Source: Desulfuromonadaceae bacterium | GTDB taxonomy: Bacteria; Desulfobacterota; Desulfuromonadia; Geobacterales; Pseudopelobacteraceae | Assembly (NCBI GenBank): GCA_028712075.1 | Contig: JAQTQX010000012.1 | Span: forward strand, 62,001-126,000 | DNA: 64,000 nt | Direction: 5' to 3' | Shown here: positions 53,422-63,366 of the stretch, piece by piece | How positions within the stretch are numbered: position 1 is the stretch's first letter | How the letters are laid out: the number at the start of each line of letters is the position of its first letter | The notes under the pieces: generated by a model | Told to the model about the DNA's origin: nothing | What the model saw: only the letters and a program-made list of their open reading frames with translations | Databases searched by the model: none | Program-made: the position numbers and the translations under genes

Positions 53422-56052
53422 TCAGGCTTTTTCTAGCTTGACCGCCACCATGTTGGCCGAGCCTTTCAGCAGCTGACCAACCTGTAACTCGCGGAAATGT
53501 GCCGGGACGAACAGTGCCCCCGGTTGCACATTACCGGACAGTTGAGCCGGGAGTGATACGCTGCCGCATAATGAGGAAACTTTGGCCATTGTGCCGTCGT
53601 TAATGCCGGCTTTGGCTGCGTCAGCTGGATTGATACCAAGAAATGACTGGCCGGAAACGCTCATATTATTGTCCGACCAGAGCGTCATACTGCCGTTGTG
53701 ATGAAGAACCGGGCCAACCGTCAGACTGAACGGGTAGCCCTGATCTAATGCAGCAATGTCTGCCGGTTCCACAGCAACAAAAGCAGCAGGCCTTGTGCTG
53801 AATGCGACGCGGCTCTTGACTCTACCCATCCGGCAGCCGTCGTGGTCGCAGGTTTCCGTGTACAGCCCGGTCAGCGAGGTGATCTCGTGATGCAGCGCTT
53901 CAGTGTTCTGTGCAGAAACTGCGGCTACCGGTGCAACCATACTGTACAGTTTCACCAGGATGTCAGCATCGGTGCGCGCCTGGCCAGACGGAGCTACGGC
54001 ACGGTTGAAGCACTGAACCCGGTTATCGACGGACGTGAACGAACCGGCCTTTTCGGCAGCGGTCGCAGCCGGCATAACAACTGTTGCCAGCTTGGCCGTT
54101 TCGGTCAGGAACAGGTCCTGCACAATCAACAGTTCCAGTTTCTGCAGCGCCTTCAGTACACGGGGCCGGTCCGGCATAAACTGCAGCGGATCGCTCCCCA
54201 TAACATAAAGCGCCTTGATTTCTCCTTTTTCAATCCCTTCAACGATCTCAAACAAATCCTTACCGACCGTTCCCGGAATAGTACAGTTCCATGCGGCACC
54301 GAATACGTCCCCTTTGGCGCCGCAGGTATGGTAGCCGGGCAGGTATTCCGGGCAAACCCCCATATCGAGCATTCCCTGAGTATTGTTTTTCTCGTCAAGC
54401 GGATAAATCCCCGCTCCTTCTTCTCCAACCGCTCCGGTCAGCAGTGCCAGGTTGACAACGCCCTTTACCGCACTTGCCATATCGACAGACCTGATAACGT
54501 CGGCACCGTAGATCACCGCTGTCCGTCCGCCGTTAACCGCCATGCCGGCAGCGCTCCGCAGCGTCGCTTCACTGACACCGGTTGCTGCGGTTATCTGCTC
54601 GAAGGAGAGTGCATTCAGTGATGTTTTCAGGGTATCAAGCCCTTTTGTGCTTTTCTCAATAAACGTCGTTGCCATTCCACCTTCAGCAATAATGGCCTTA
54701 TTGAGACCGGCAACCAGCCATGCTTCACTGCCGGGACGACACTGCAGGAATGCATTGGCAAATTTGTTCAGGGAAGTCACACGGCTGTTGGCAAAGATCA
54801 GCTTGGCGTCGTTCTTGGTGGCAGCCTGAATAACCCGATAGGCAAATCCGGCCGATTCCCCCTTCAAATCGCTGCCGACAACGATAATCGCCGAAGCTTT
54901 CTCAATGGCATTCATCGGGTACGTTCCGCCGCTGTAGCCGAGCATCTCATACTGAATCACTTGAGCGGGGAAAAAGCCGAGGCGCGCCTCGGAATCGATA
55001 TTATTGGTGCCGATCGCACCGCGCAGGAATTTCTGGAACAGATAATTTTCTTCATTGGTCACACGCGGCGATCCGATACCGGCAACAGAATCAGGCCCGG
55101 CGGCAGAAATGATCTGCTTCAGTTTTCCCGCAGCAACGCCGAGTGCCTGTTCCCAGGTAGCCTTTTGCTGGTAACCGGAAGCATCTTTGATCATTGGATT
55201 CGTCACGCGACCGGATGAGTTGAAAGCGGCATAACCGAAACGGCCATTGATGCAGAGGTTCCCTTTGTTAAAGCCATCGTCGGAGCTGGTGACCCGCTCC
55301 ACACGGCCGTTGCCGGCATGGTATTCGATCTCGCAGCCGGATGAGCAGAATGCGCAGACGCTTTTGGTAACTTCAAACGTCCAGGGGCGTCCCCGGAATT
55401 TAAAAGGTTTGCTGATCAAGGTGCCGGTCGGACAGGCGTTGATGCAGTTACCGCAGAAGTCACAATCGAGCGGCTCTCCGGTAATGGTATCGATGATGGT
55501 GCGGTCACCGCGATCAACGATCTCGATCGCCTCACGACCGACAACCTCACGGCAGACCTTGACGCATTTCTCACAGAGGATGCAGCGGTTCGGGTCGCTT
55601 TCCAGCAGTTTCCAGTCATAGCGGATCGGCATGCGTTCCAACTCCGCGCCATACTTGTTTTTATCAACATGCAGACCGTAACAGGTATCCTGAAGATCGC
55701 ATTCCCCTGCGGCATCGCAGATTGGGCAGTCCAGTGGATGATTGACCAGCATCAGTTCGAGAGTTTTTTTGCGGGCAGACTCAAGTTCCGGTGATGTCGT
55801 TGTGACCGTGATGCCATCTTTGACCGGCGTGTTGCAGGCGGTCATGAAACGCTCCACGCCCTCCACCTTGACGACACAAACCCGACATGCGCCTGTTGTC
55901 GAAACTTTCTTCAGCCAGCAGAGGGTTGGAATCTTGATGCCGAGCTCGGCTGCTGCCTCCAGAATGGTAGCTCCGACAGGTACCGTTACCTGTGCTCCGT
56001 CAATGGTCAGTGTTGCGGTCGTCTTTTTGTCGCTGGACTCTGTATGTGACAT
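53422..56052 (-). CDS. sfrA: SfrA-like NuoG/molybdopterin-family oxidoreductase subunit
   Basis: The 876-residue protein has an N-terminal 2Fe-2S ferredoxin domain (PTLCWLKKVSTTGACRVC), the NuoG cysteine region (HPLDCPICDAAGECDLQD) and two ferredoxin-type clusters (CILCEKCVKVCREVVG, CDFCGNCINACPTG). A molybdopterin-oxidoreductase-type domain follows with CAFCSSGCEIEYHAGNG. It matches the large subunit of the cytoplasmic SfrAB complex of Geobacter, described as an NADPH-dependent Fe(III) reductase and later linked to NADPH/acetate metabolism. The start at 56052 has GGAG nine bases upstream. NAD-linked formate dehydrogenase is the main alternative, but no selenocysteine or clear formate-active-site Cys context is visible. 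Confidence 0.8.
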   Translation of the reverse strand: MSHTESSDKKTTATLTIDGAQVTVPVGATILEAAAELGIKIPTLCWLKKVSTTGACRVCVVKVEGVERFMTACNTPVKDGITVTTTSPELESARKKTLELMLVNHPLDCPICDAAGECDLQDTCYGLHVDKNKYGAELERMPIRYDWKLLESDPNRCILCEKCVKVCREVVGREAIEIVDRGDRTIIDTITGEPLDCDFCGNCINACPTGTLISKPFKFRGRPWTFEVTKSVCAFCSSGCEIEYHAGNGRVERVTSSDDGFNKGNLCINGRFGYAAFNSSGRVTNPMIKDASGYQQKATWEQALGVAAGKLKQIISAAGPDSVAGIGSPRVTNEENYLFQKFLRGAIGTNNIDSEARLGFFPAQVIQYEMLGYSGGTYPMNAIEKASAIIVVGSDLKGESAGFAYRVIQAATKNDAKLIFANSRVTSLNKFANAFLQCRPGSEAWLVAGLNKAIIAEGGMATTFIEKSTKGLDTLKTSLNALSFEQITAATGVSEATLRSAAGMAVNGGRTAVIYGADVIRSVDMASAVKGVVNLALLTGAVGEEGAGIYPLDEKNNTQGMLDMGVCPEYLPGYHTCGAKGDVFGAAWNCTIPGTVGKDLFEIVEGIEKGEIKALYVMGSDPLQFMPDRPRVLKALQKLELLIVQDLFLTETAKLATVVMPAATAAEKAGSFTSVDNRVQCFNRAVAPSGQARTDADILVKLYSMVAPVAAVSAQNTEALHHEITSLTGLYTETCDHDGCRMGRVKSRVAFSTRPAAFVAVEPADIAALDQGYPFSLTVGPVLHHNGSMTLWSDNNMSVSGQSFLGINPADAAKAGINDGTMAKVSSLCGSVSLPAQLSGNVQPGALFVPAHFRELQVGQLLKGSANMVAVKLEKA

Positions 56053-56096
56053 GCCATCTATCTCCATCCATCTGTATTCTGAGTTATAAAAGTTCC

Positions 56097-58115
56097 CTAC
56101 AGTGCAACCATGGCCATGCGGTAACAGCGCAGGCACCGGTCCGCCTCTACCTGGGCGGTCGTATCAGTAAAGCCGAGTTCGACCTCGCGATAGTTCCCCT
56201 TCGCAGCGCGCTCTTTGCCATGAACTTCCCGCTGATTGGCTCGATCACAGGAGTTGAGCCAGGCGACACTTTCGCCCTTGTCGTACACGCCGAGATACGT
56301 CAGCAGGTCATCAAAGATATCCTGCTCGGAAAGATAGGCTTTCCCCTCTTCCAGCCAACGCTGGATGACCAGAGCAGCACGATGAGCATTACCGATACAG
56401 GCAACCACGGTCAGCGGTCCGATCTCGGCATCACCGCCAGCAAACACCCCGTCGCAGTCGGTAATCAGTGAGCGGGAAAGCATGTTGCCCATGCCGTCCT
56501 TAAGATCTTTTCCGGCGGCATCTTTCAGTGGCAGGTATTTGGTGACAACGGTATTCCACTTGGTGATATCGATACCCATGTCCGGCGGGATAAAGCTTAA
56601 ATCCGGATCCTGGCCGATGGCCGGAATGACCGTATCACATTCAACAATGAACTCGCTCCCCGGTACCGGTTCAGGCCGGCGGCGCCCGGAGGCATCCGGT
56701 TCACCCATGGCCATCCGGACGCATTCGACGCCGGTCACCTGCTCGTTGGCGTCCACGATAATCTTCGTCGGAAGCACCTGAAACTCGAACTTGACCCCTT
56801 CCTCGTCTGCTCCGTCAACCTCCCAGACATCTGCCGGCATCTCCTTGCGGGAACGGCGATAGAGAAGAATGGAATCTTCGGCGCCTTCGCGCAGCGCTAC
56901 CCGGACACAGTCGATGGCGGTGTTGCCACCGCCGACCACACATACCTTCTTGCCCATACCGGTCGGACGCCCCATATAGGCTTCACGCAGGAAGTCAATG
57001 CCGCCAGGAAGGAATCCTTTATAGCCTTTGTCCTCACCTTCAACACCCATCGGCTTGGAACGGTGTGCTCCCGGAGCAAGGAACACCGCATTATATTTCT
57101 GTTTCAATTCAGGTAGCGAGATGTCTTTGCCGACACGGCAGTTGTAAATGATATTCACGCCAAGTGCCTGAACGATATCGATATCGCGTTGCAGGATGTG
57201 ACGCGGCATACGGTACGCCGGGATGCCGACCGCAATCATGCCGCCACCGAAGCCTTCCGGCAGGGCTTCATAAATCGTGCACTGGTATCCTTCGAGGGCC
57301 AGATAATAGGCGCAGGCCACTCCGGCAGGACCAGCACCGACAATGGCTACGGTCTTGTTCTTTTTCGGCTTGGTCTCTTTGGGAGGAGTGACATTGTGCA
57401 TCCATTCATAATCGGATGCAGTACGCTTCAGCACCATGATATTGATGGAATCGTCGACATTTTTGCGGCGACAGGCAGTTTCGCACGGATGCGGACAGAC
57501 ACGGCCGCAGACTGCCGGCATAGGCATATTCTCGCGGATGGTGGCCAGTGCCTCGGCATACTGGTAATTCTTGATCTCTTCCACATATTTCGGGATATCG
57601 ATATGGGCAGGGCATTTATCCATGCAGGGTGCGGTGATCTTATGGATAAAGCGAGCCTCTTTCGCAGGAGTAGTGCCATTCATCTGTGCCACAAAGTCAG
57701 CCCGATAGTGCTTTACCGCATCAAATACCGGTACTGTCGCACTCTGGCAGAGCGTGCACTTGCAGTTTTTGAGCAGTTCGGCAAGATCGCCAACCGTGTC
57801 CAGATCCGCTTCACTGGCCTTACCGGTAAGCACGTTCTGAAACAGGTCCATGAGGACCTTCGTCCCTTTTTTGCCCGGCGTGCATCTGCCGCAGCAGTAG
57901 AGGGTCTGAACTCTCTTCATATACTCTGCAGTCATGGAGGGAACGTCGACATCCTTGTCGAACAGGATGATGCCGTCCCATCCCATGAAGGCACGCAACG
58001 GACGCTCACCATCAAATGCCACCGGCAAACGGTAGCTGACCGCCTGCGGTTCCCCGGTTATATTTCTGTTATCAACTGTGTTTCCGCCCCATGTGGAAAA
58101 GACGACCTGTGCCAC
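56097..58115 (-). CDS. sfrB: SfrB-like NADPH-oxidising flavoprotein subunit
   Basis: The first 180 residues resemble the end of NuoF (YCCGRCTPGKKGTKVLMDLF, CKCTLCQSATVPVFD). A GltD-type domain follows with iron-sulfur cysteines (CMDKCPAHIDIPKY, CGRVCPHPCETACRR), FAD site VAIVGAGPAGVACAYYLA and NADPH site VCVVGGGNTAIDCVRVAL; it ends with a CLRCY motif. The best start is the GTG at 58115, five bases after GGAGG, rather than a TTG five codons earlier. It is the first gene of the sfrB-sfrA pair and should pass electrons from NAD(P)H to SfrA. Confidence 0.85.
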   Translation of the reverse strand: MAQVVFSTWGGNTVDNRNITGEPQAVSYRLPVAFDGERPLRAFMGWDGIILFDKDVDVPSMTAEYMKRVQTLYCCGRCTPGKKGTKVLMDLFQNVLTGKASEADLDTVGDLAELLKNCKCTLCQSATVPVFDAVKHYRADFVAQMNGTTPAKEARFIHKITAPCMDKCPAHIDIPKYVEEIKNYQYAEALATIRENMPMPAVCGRVCPHPCETACRRKNVDDSINIMVLKRTASDYEWMHNVTPPKETKPKKNKTVAIVGAGPAGVACAYYLALEGYQCTIYEALPEGFGGGMIAVGIPAYRMPRHILQRDIDIVQALGVNIIYNCRVGKDISLPELKQKYNAVFLAPGAHRSKPMGVEGEDKGYKGFLPGGIDFLREAYMGRPTGMGKKVCVVGGGNTAIDCVRVALREGAEDSILLYRRSRKEMPADVWEVDGADEEGVKFEFQVLPTKIIVDANEQVTGVECVRMAMGEPDASGRRRPEPVPGSEFIVECDTVIPAIGQDPDLSFIPPDMGIDITKWNTVVTKYLPLKDAAGKDLKDGMGNMLSRSLITDCDGVFAGGDAEIGPLTVVACIGNAHRAALVIQRWLEEGKAYLSEQDIFDDLLTYLGVYDKGESVAWLNSCDRANQREVHGKERAAKGNYREVELGFTDTTAQVEADRCLRCYRMAMVAL

Positions 58116-58352
58116 TAGAACCTCCGCCAACCAACCCTGATTACAGAGTTAAGTACTTACTATTATTAAGAAAAATTGTTTTCGAGAATTGTATACAGTA
58201 TGCATGATTATCACAATAACATCTTATAAATCAAGGAAAAAACGGATGGATAATTACAACAGATAATGCCTTCCGGTTTTCCTTTCATACGGGTATGTGG
58301 TATAGGCTGTATCCAGGTAAAAGATATACATACCGCAGTGGAGGTTTTTTAT

Positions 58353-59510
58353 ATGTCTTCTAGTTCAGACAATGCATTCCGATCTCTTTTTGAAACCAAC
58401 ATGGGCATCAGAGCCAGCGCGCATTCTGAACCCGATCCGCGTGAACGTGTTCTGATTTTCAGTGATATCATTCGTGCAGACGAAATCGTTTCGCCGTCTG
58501 ACCTCGATCGAAGAACGCGCCTGAACGCCACCGCGCGGCACGCCGCAGAATTCGCCGGCCGAGAATACGGCAATGCTGCATTTATCGATTTTCCCGCCAC
58601 TCCCGCCTCCGGGGCTGAACCGCCACTCGAACTCTGGCTGGCAACGTTTGGCGCCACCACCATTGCAGCATCGAATCAGGCTAAGCTGCTTGACACATTG
58701 CTTGCCAAGTCAGCTTCCCGAGAAGAGATCGCTTCTGCCGAAACAATCGTCCTTGCTCACAAAGATGATGTCGCCGACATTATTATCGCACTCGCTAACA
58801 ACTCCACCAGTCACACCCGCTATCGCGCCCTGGCCTGCGCTGCCGGATGCCGTTTCGCCAGCCTGCCGCATTTTGACCCGGACATGTTCCAGACCTCCAT
58901 GACCGTCGACTGGGAGGCACTGGCCGACCGTACCTCTAGACTTGTGCATGCGGTAAACGATGCTGAATGGCTACACGTCACCACCCCGAATGGCACTGAC
59001 ATGACCATCTGCAAGATAGACAGGCATGCTGAAGGGGACGATGGCTTACTGACCGCCCCCGGAAGCTTCGGCAATCTGCCTGCCGGTGAAGCGTACCTGG
59101 CTCCGTTGGAGGGGGAAAGCTACGGAGTGATGGTAATTGAGTGGGGGCCCACCAGCAAACTTTCTGAACCGCTGCGCCTGATTGTCGAAAACGGCATCGT
59201 TGTCAGGATTGACGGTTTTGACCCGCTACGCAGCAGACTGGAAGCAAAGTTTGCAGAAAACGCCAATTGCCGGAATATTGCCGAACTCGGCATCGGTACC
59301 AACGATAAGGCCAGTCGCCCGGATAATGTGCTGGAAGCGGAAAAAATACTCGGCACCATTCACATCGCCCTCGGCGACAACACCGGTTTTGGCGGTGTCG
59401 TATCCGCTCCATTCCATGAAGACTATGTGTTTTATCAACCGACCCTGGTCGCGCTATCCGGGAATGGAAACAGAAGGGTTATTATCTCTGATGGGGACTT
59501 GAGGGTATAA
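58353..59510 (+). CDS. M29-family metallo-aminopeptidase
   Basis: The 385-residue protein matches thermophilic-type aminopeptidases of family M29. The C-terminal metal-binding region reads IAELGIGTNDKASRP, VLEAEKILGTIHIALGDN and FHEDYV, supplying Glu, Glu, His, His and Asp ligands. It removes N-terminal residues from peptides. The ATG at 58353 has GGAGG upstream; an in-frame start at 58266 would add 29 unlikely residues. It is divergent from sfrB. Confidence 0.88.
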   Translation: MSSSSDNAFRSLFETNMGIRASAHSEPDPRERVLIFSDIIRADEIVSPSDLDRRTRLNATARHAAEFAGREYGNAAFIDFPATPASGAEPPLELWLATFGATTIAASNQAKLLDTLLAKSASREEIASAETIVLAHKDDVADIIIALANNSTSHTRYRALACAAGCRFASLPHFDPDMFQTSMTVDWEALADRTSRLVHAVNDAEWLHVTTPNGTDMTICKIDRHAEGDDGLLTAPGSFGNLPAGEAYLAPLEGESYGVMVIEWGPTSKLSEPLRLIVENGIVVRIDGFDPLRSRLEAKFAENANCRNIAELGIGTNDKASRPDNVLEAEKILGTIHIALGDNTGFGGVVSAPFHEDYVFYQPTLVALSGNGNRRVIISDGDLRV

Positions 59511-59569
59511 AAAAGACATACGTCGATCGGACGGAATATGGAAAGGAACAGCCACCTACATATTGTAAC

Positions 59570-60481
59570 TCACGGAGTATGAAACGTACTTACCCGGTTC
59601 CGCCCCCCGGCCTTGGCAGTGTAGAGCGCGGCATCAGCTTCCTGGACAAGGGTAATGGTTGATATACCATGTGTAGGGACCATACATGCAACTCCCACAC
59701 TCACAGTGACAAAAGGTGCGGCATGTGAATATTCATGCGGTATTTTTAGCGACTCCACGGTTCCACGTAACAGTTCCGCAATATGCAAGGCACCTGCGGC
59801 ATCAGTCTCCGGCAGGACACAACCAAACTCTTCTCCGCCATAGCGGGCCATCAGATCGGAAGGCCTCCTCATCATTTCGCAAAGCGTTCGGGCAATCTCC
59901 TTCAGGCCTTCGTCTCCGGCAATATGACCATATATATCGTTGTACTGCTTGAACCAATCGATATCGATCAATAGTAACGACATCATGGTTTTAGAACGCA
60001 CCGCACGGCGCCATTCCAGTTCAAGAAATTCGTCGAACCGTCTCCGGTTGGGGACGCCGGTCAATCCGTCGGTTAAACTGATGTTTACCAGCAGATCGCG
60101 TTGTTGTTTGAGTAGCAGATGATTTCTTACTCTGAGCCTGACGACCTCAGCATTATAGGGCTTCGTTATGTAATCTGCCGCTCCGAGCTCCAAACCGCAC
60201 GATTCATCAGCTTTTCCTTCAAGCGCTGTGAGGAAGATGATCGGGACGTTCGCCAGAGATTCAATCTTGCGCAATCGACGAAACGTTTCGAACCCATCTA
60301 TTTCAGGCATGACAATATCCAACAGTATCAGATCTGGCAGATACTGTTCGGCAAGCTTCAAAGCTTCCGGGCCATTCAGTGCAATATGAATCTCGTAATC
60401 CGAGGCAAGCATTACCTCAAGAAGGTGAACATTCACCGGTTCATCATCAATGATGAGAATCTTTGAAATGGTGGCGATCAC
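59570..60481 (-). CDS. Response regulator with GGDEF domain (PleD/WspR-like diguanylate cyclase)
   Basis: The 303-residue protein has a receiver domain (IIDDEPVNVHLLEVML; phospho-acceptor Asp in LILLDIVMPEIDG; conserved Lys in YITKPYN) followed by a GGDEF domain (TDGLTGVPNRRRFDEFLE, LIDIDWFKQYND). The signature is GGEEF in RYGGEEFGCVLPE, which is an active form. It makes c-di-GMP when phosphorylated. No cognate kinase lies next to it; a PAS/GAF-GGDEF protein is upstream on the same strand. Confidence 0.9.
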   Translation of the reverse strand: MIATISKILIIDDEPVNVHLLEVMLASDYEIHIALNGPEALKLAEQYLPDLILLDIVMPEIDGFETFRRLRKIESLANVPIIFLTALEGKADESCGLELGAADYITKPYNAEVVRLRVRNHLLLKQQRDLLVNISLTDGLTGVPNRRRFDEFLELEWRRAVRSKTMMSLLLIDIDWFKQYNDIYGHIAGDEGLKEIARTLCEMMRRPSDLMARYGGEEFGCVLPETDAAGALHIAELLRGTVESLKIPHEYSHAAPFVTVSVGVACMVPTHGISTITLVQEADAALYTAKAGGRNRVSTFHTP

Positions 60482-60803
60482 AATAATCTCCTTAATGGTC
60501 GCATCTTCACGGCAGAACCTCTCTGCCTATTGTGACAGTAAAACATCTATGATGGCAGAATAAATCTAATTCGTTTCCAGTAGGGTATCACAGAATAAAC
60601 ACTTAACAAGATAGCTTCATTTACAAATTGTGTCACTACAAGCATAAGTTAGTAGAGTAAAAAACCATAAAATGGGACAGAGGGACCTGTCAACTCGATT
60701 GTGTAAATGACTTTTTAGGGATTAAAAATTTGGCTATATTTCACGGGCAGGCAATATAACATACCTTCCGATACCAGTTCAGATTTTTGATAGGAACAGG
60801 CAG
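60482..60803. other. Intergenic region with a possible IS256-type terminal repeat
   Basis: The 322-base AT-rich gap contains no coding frame I can support. At about 60689-60715 the sequence acctgtcaactcgattgtgt followed by aaatgac resembles the outer ends of IS256-family elements, which often carry an attgtgtaaa core. No matching opposite end is evident nearby. It may be a solo insertion-sequence end. The rest is unremarkable. Confidence 0.3.
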
Positions 60804-62621
60804 TTAAAATATCCTGACACTGTTAACCGTTTGTAGCTTTCTTTGCATTTTATAATAGTACATCTTGGAGTCAGCCATTTTTAATGCTTCATTGAGATGC
60901 TCTCCGCTTTCAGCAACAGCAGATCCGATTGAAATACTCAGGGTATATTCGCTATTACGTTCATTTATGACTTCCTGACATTTGCGAACTCGTTTTATCA
61001 ACGCATTGGCCGTTGCAGCGTCAGTATTAGGAAGAAGGATGGCAAATTCGTCACCTCCTATTCTAGCTACCATGTCCTCGTTCCGAAACGTCTCTTTAAA
61101 AGCTTGGGCAGCCTGCTTTATGAGACGATCTCCTTCCATATGTCCGAAGCTGTCATTAATCAGTTTTAGGCCGTCTACGTCAGCCATCAATATACTCAGC
61201 GGATACTGTCGTCCCTGGGCTATCCGGGTCATCTCTGTTTCGAAATATGCCCGGTTGAAGAGCCCTGTTAACGAATCATGGGTGCTGATGAACTGCAGGT
61301 TTTCTTCATAGCGTTTCTTCTCATTAATGTCACTGCACGTCCCGGTCACACGTAGAGCGTTGCCTGCAGCATCCCGCTCTACAACCTTCCCTCGGAACAT
61401 AATCCAAGTCCATTCCTCACTTTTTGCCAACAAACGGATTTCTATATCAAAAGCAGAAAGTAAACCATTATTCTCATCGTAAAACAGTCTATCAACCCTT
61501 ATGCGGTCATCGGGATGGATCAGCTCTCTAATTGCCGTTGCTTTAGGTTCAATTTCACCTTCAACATATCCGAGCATCCTTACAAAGCGACGACTCACTT
61601 TTACATCACCACTCGGGACATCCCAATCGCAATATCCTTCTCGACTCCCTTCGAGAACGAGTTTCAAACGGTTTTCACTTTCCATCAGCGCAGATTCCGC
61701 CTGTTTTCGTAGTTCTTCATGAGAATAATTATTAAGGGCAAAACTGATATTCGCTGCCATCTCCTGAAGTAGGTTTATAATTTCAGAATCGAAAAATCCC
61801 ACCTTTTCTGAGTACACCTTGAACGCACCTATAATTCGTTTCTCATGCTCCAGGGGGAAAGCTGCAGAAGAGCGTATTCCATTCTTTAGGGCAGCCGTTC
61901 GCCATGGTGTTGTCACCGGATCATTGATGAAGTCGTTGCAGATATACGGTACACCACTGCGGAAAGCAATACCTGTTGGCCCCTGTCCAGCTATACTGGA
62001 TGGGTCGGAACTGACAATAAGAGATTCAAGATAATCCAAGGCATTGCCGTTGTGCACCACAGGGGTGAGCATTCCAGAAACTGAATCAATTTTGACTATA
62101 GTGGCGAGGGAGAACTTGCCGTGTTCTACGGCAATGTGGCAGATTTCATTAAATAGATCTTCTGGATTATTAATGCAGATGATGGCTTTGTTGGTAAGGC
62201 TTAAAGCAGCATACAGATGCTTAAAACGGATATGTCGTTCTTCGGAAAGCTTACGTTCAGTTATGTCTCGAACAACTTCAACCGCAGCGACTATTTCGCC
62301 GTCTATATTCCTGATTGGTGCGGCTGTATTTGAGAAGATATATTCTTCTCCTTTTATGGAAAAAGTTCTTTCAGCCCGGTGAACATCTCCATCTGCAAAG
62401 CAGGCAACCACCGGGCAATTCGGACAGTTTGTATCCTGCTTCTCATACGCTTCATAGCAGATCATCCCTCGGCAATCACCAAAAAGATCCTTCATTTTAT
62501 CATTCTGGTAGACAATGCGAAAGTCCCGATCATGAACTGTTAAGCCGTCTCCCATTGCAGAAATGAGAACATCGCTTTCAATTGTATCCAAGCATTTGCT
62601 GATATACTTATCTTGAGTCAT
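60804..62621 (-). CDS. PAS-GAF-PAS-GGDEF diguanylate cyclase
   Basis: The 605-residue protein has an N-terminal PAS domain (residues about 15-125, with a Cys-rich NCPNCPVVACF), a GAF domain (about 140-300), a second PAS domain (about 320-440, WTWIMFRGKVVERDAAGN) and a GGDEF domain with an intact ARIGGDEFAILLP. There is no membrane segment, so it senses a cytoplasmic signal and makes c-di-GMP. The Cys-rich loop in the first PAS could bind a metal or haem but shows no CXXCH. Confidence 0.9.
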   Translation of the reverse strand: MTQDKYISKCLDTIESDVLISAMGDGLTVHDRDFRIVYQNDKMKDLFGDCRGMICYEAYEKQDTNCPNCPVVACFADGDVHRAERTFSIKGEEYIFSNTAAPIRNIDGEIVAAVEVVRDITERKLSEERHIRFKHLYAALSLTNKAIICINNPEDLFNEICHIAVEHGKFSLATIVKIDSVSGMLTPVVHNGNALDYLESLIVSSDPSSIAGQGPTGIAFRSGVPYICNDFINDPVTTPWRTAALKNGIRSSAAFPLEHEKRIIGAFKVYSEKVGFFDSEIINLLQEMAANISFALNNYSHEELRKQAESALMESENRLKLVLEGSREGYCDWDVPSGDVKVSRRFVRMLGYVEGEIEPKATAIRELIHPDDRIRVDRLFYDENNGLLSAFDIEIRLLAKSEEWTWIMFRGKVVERDAAGNALRVTGTCSDINEKKRYEENLQFISTHDSLTGLFNRAYFETEMTRIAQGRQYPLSILMADVDGLKLINDSFGHMEGDRLIKQAAQAFKETFRNEDMVARIGGDEFAILLPNTDAATANALIKRVRKCQEVINERNSEYTLSISIGSAVAESGEHLNEALKMADSKMYYYKMQRKLQTVNSVRIF

Positions 62622-62699
62622 AAAGCTTTGCTCCTCACGAAAAGGTGTTTATCGCTTACAGTACTGGTAGTGAAAACATGCCGTTGGCATCTAAAATAA

Positions 62700-62960
62700 C
62701 AACATGTATTTGGCTACGATTCGCCTCAGAAGTTCGGAAATCTTTGTCAAACGTGATACTGAACTGATTCAATGCTGATTTCCAATCTCTGATAGACATA
62801 GTCCACTTTTTTGCAAAATTCTTCAATGCAGATTTATCCGCTTGAAAATCGACTCATCACTTGGGAAATGACCTCGGTTCTTGGTGACCTTGCGGAGTAA
62901 CATATTCAGTGATTCGATGGTGTTCGTCGTGTAACGATGGTTGACGTAAATATTGCGTAG
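62700..62960 (-). pseudogene. Frameshifted C-terminal remnant of an IS256-family transposase
   Basis: One minus-strand frame reads YTTNTIESLNMLLRKVTKNR then GHFPSDESIFKRI, the conserved C-terminal block of IS256/mutator transposases. After a stop near 62823 the match continues in another frame with SALKNFAKKWTMSIRDWK then SALNQF. The catalytic DDE region is missing upstream. No inverted repeats flank it. Confidence 0.8.
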
Positions 62961-63041
62961 TGGCGGTACTTGATGGCCTGACATTGGCGGGCATGATTGA
63001 GCGAAGCGCAACGGCGAAAAGTATGATCAGAAATATTGTGG

Positions 63042-63257
63042 ATCATCGGCAACTCCAAAGCCACCATACTCGCCAAAATTGAAGGGCGCAACCCCACCTA
63101 CTCGGTCAAATGACGCATCGGCGCCAACCTGATCCTGACCCCTGAAGCGGAAGGGATGAAGGGAGCGATCAATCGTGCCAAGGAGATTGCTACCTCCGAC
63201 CCGCAAAAATGGTTTCGGACGAAGCAGTTCAAAATACCGGCTAACCCCAAAATTCAT
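63042..63257 (+). pseudogene. Internally deleted cysteine synthase (cysK) remnant
   Basis: The plus-strand frame reads IIGNSKATILAKIEGRNP then TYSVK, a TGA stop (63111-63113) and RIGAN. It continues with [20 protein letters not shown] and later [12 protein letters not shown]. The first part matches the CysK N-terminal PLP-lysine region (ILAKxESRNPxxSVKCRIGAN) and the second the GANLVLTEGAKGMKGA...QQFxNPANPxIH region about 70 residues later in the intact enzyme. The middle has been lost at a repeated GAN position and the normal Cys codon after SVK is now TGA. The rest of the gene is missing beyond 63257, where an IS256-type tail begins. Confidence 0.75.
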
Positions 63258-63366
63258 GATAAGACTATTAGCAGATTGGAAGTCAGCACTGAATCAATTC
63301 AATGAAAAATTTATAACAGGATACCAAGTCACTAATAACGTGATTTACCAGCTTGTAGTTGATTAA
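63256..63366 (+). pseudogene. Short IS256-type transposase tail, opposite orientation
   Basis: The frame reads [16 protein letters not shown], nearly the same as the tail of the minus-strand remnant ([15 protein letters not shown]), but on the plus strand, then runs into non-homologous sequence and a stop. Together with 62700-62960 it forms two inverted IS tails around the cysK remnant. Confidence 0.65.

Noticed and set aside
57189-58118. 309-codon plus-strand frame opposite sfrB
   Set aside because: Antisense to an intact flavoprotein gene with clear cofactor motifs.
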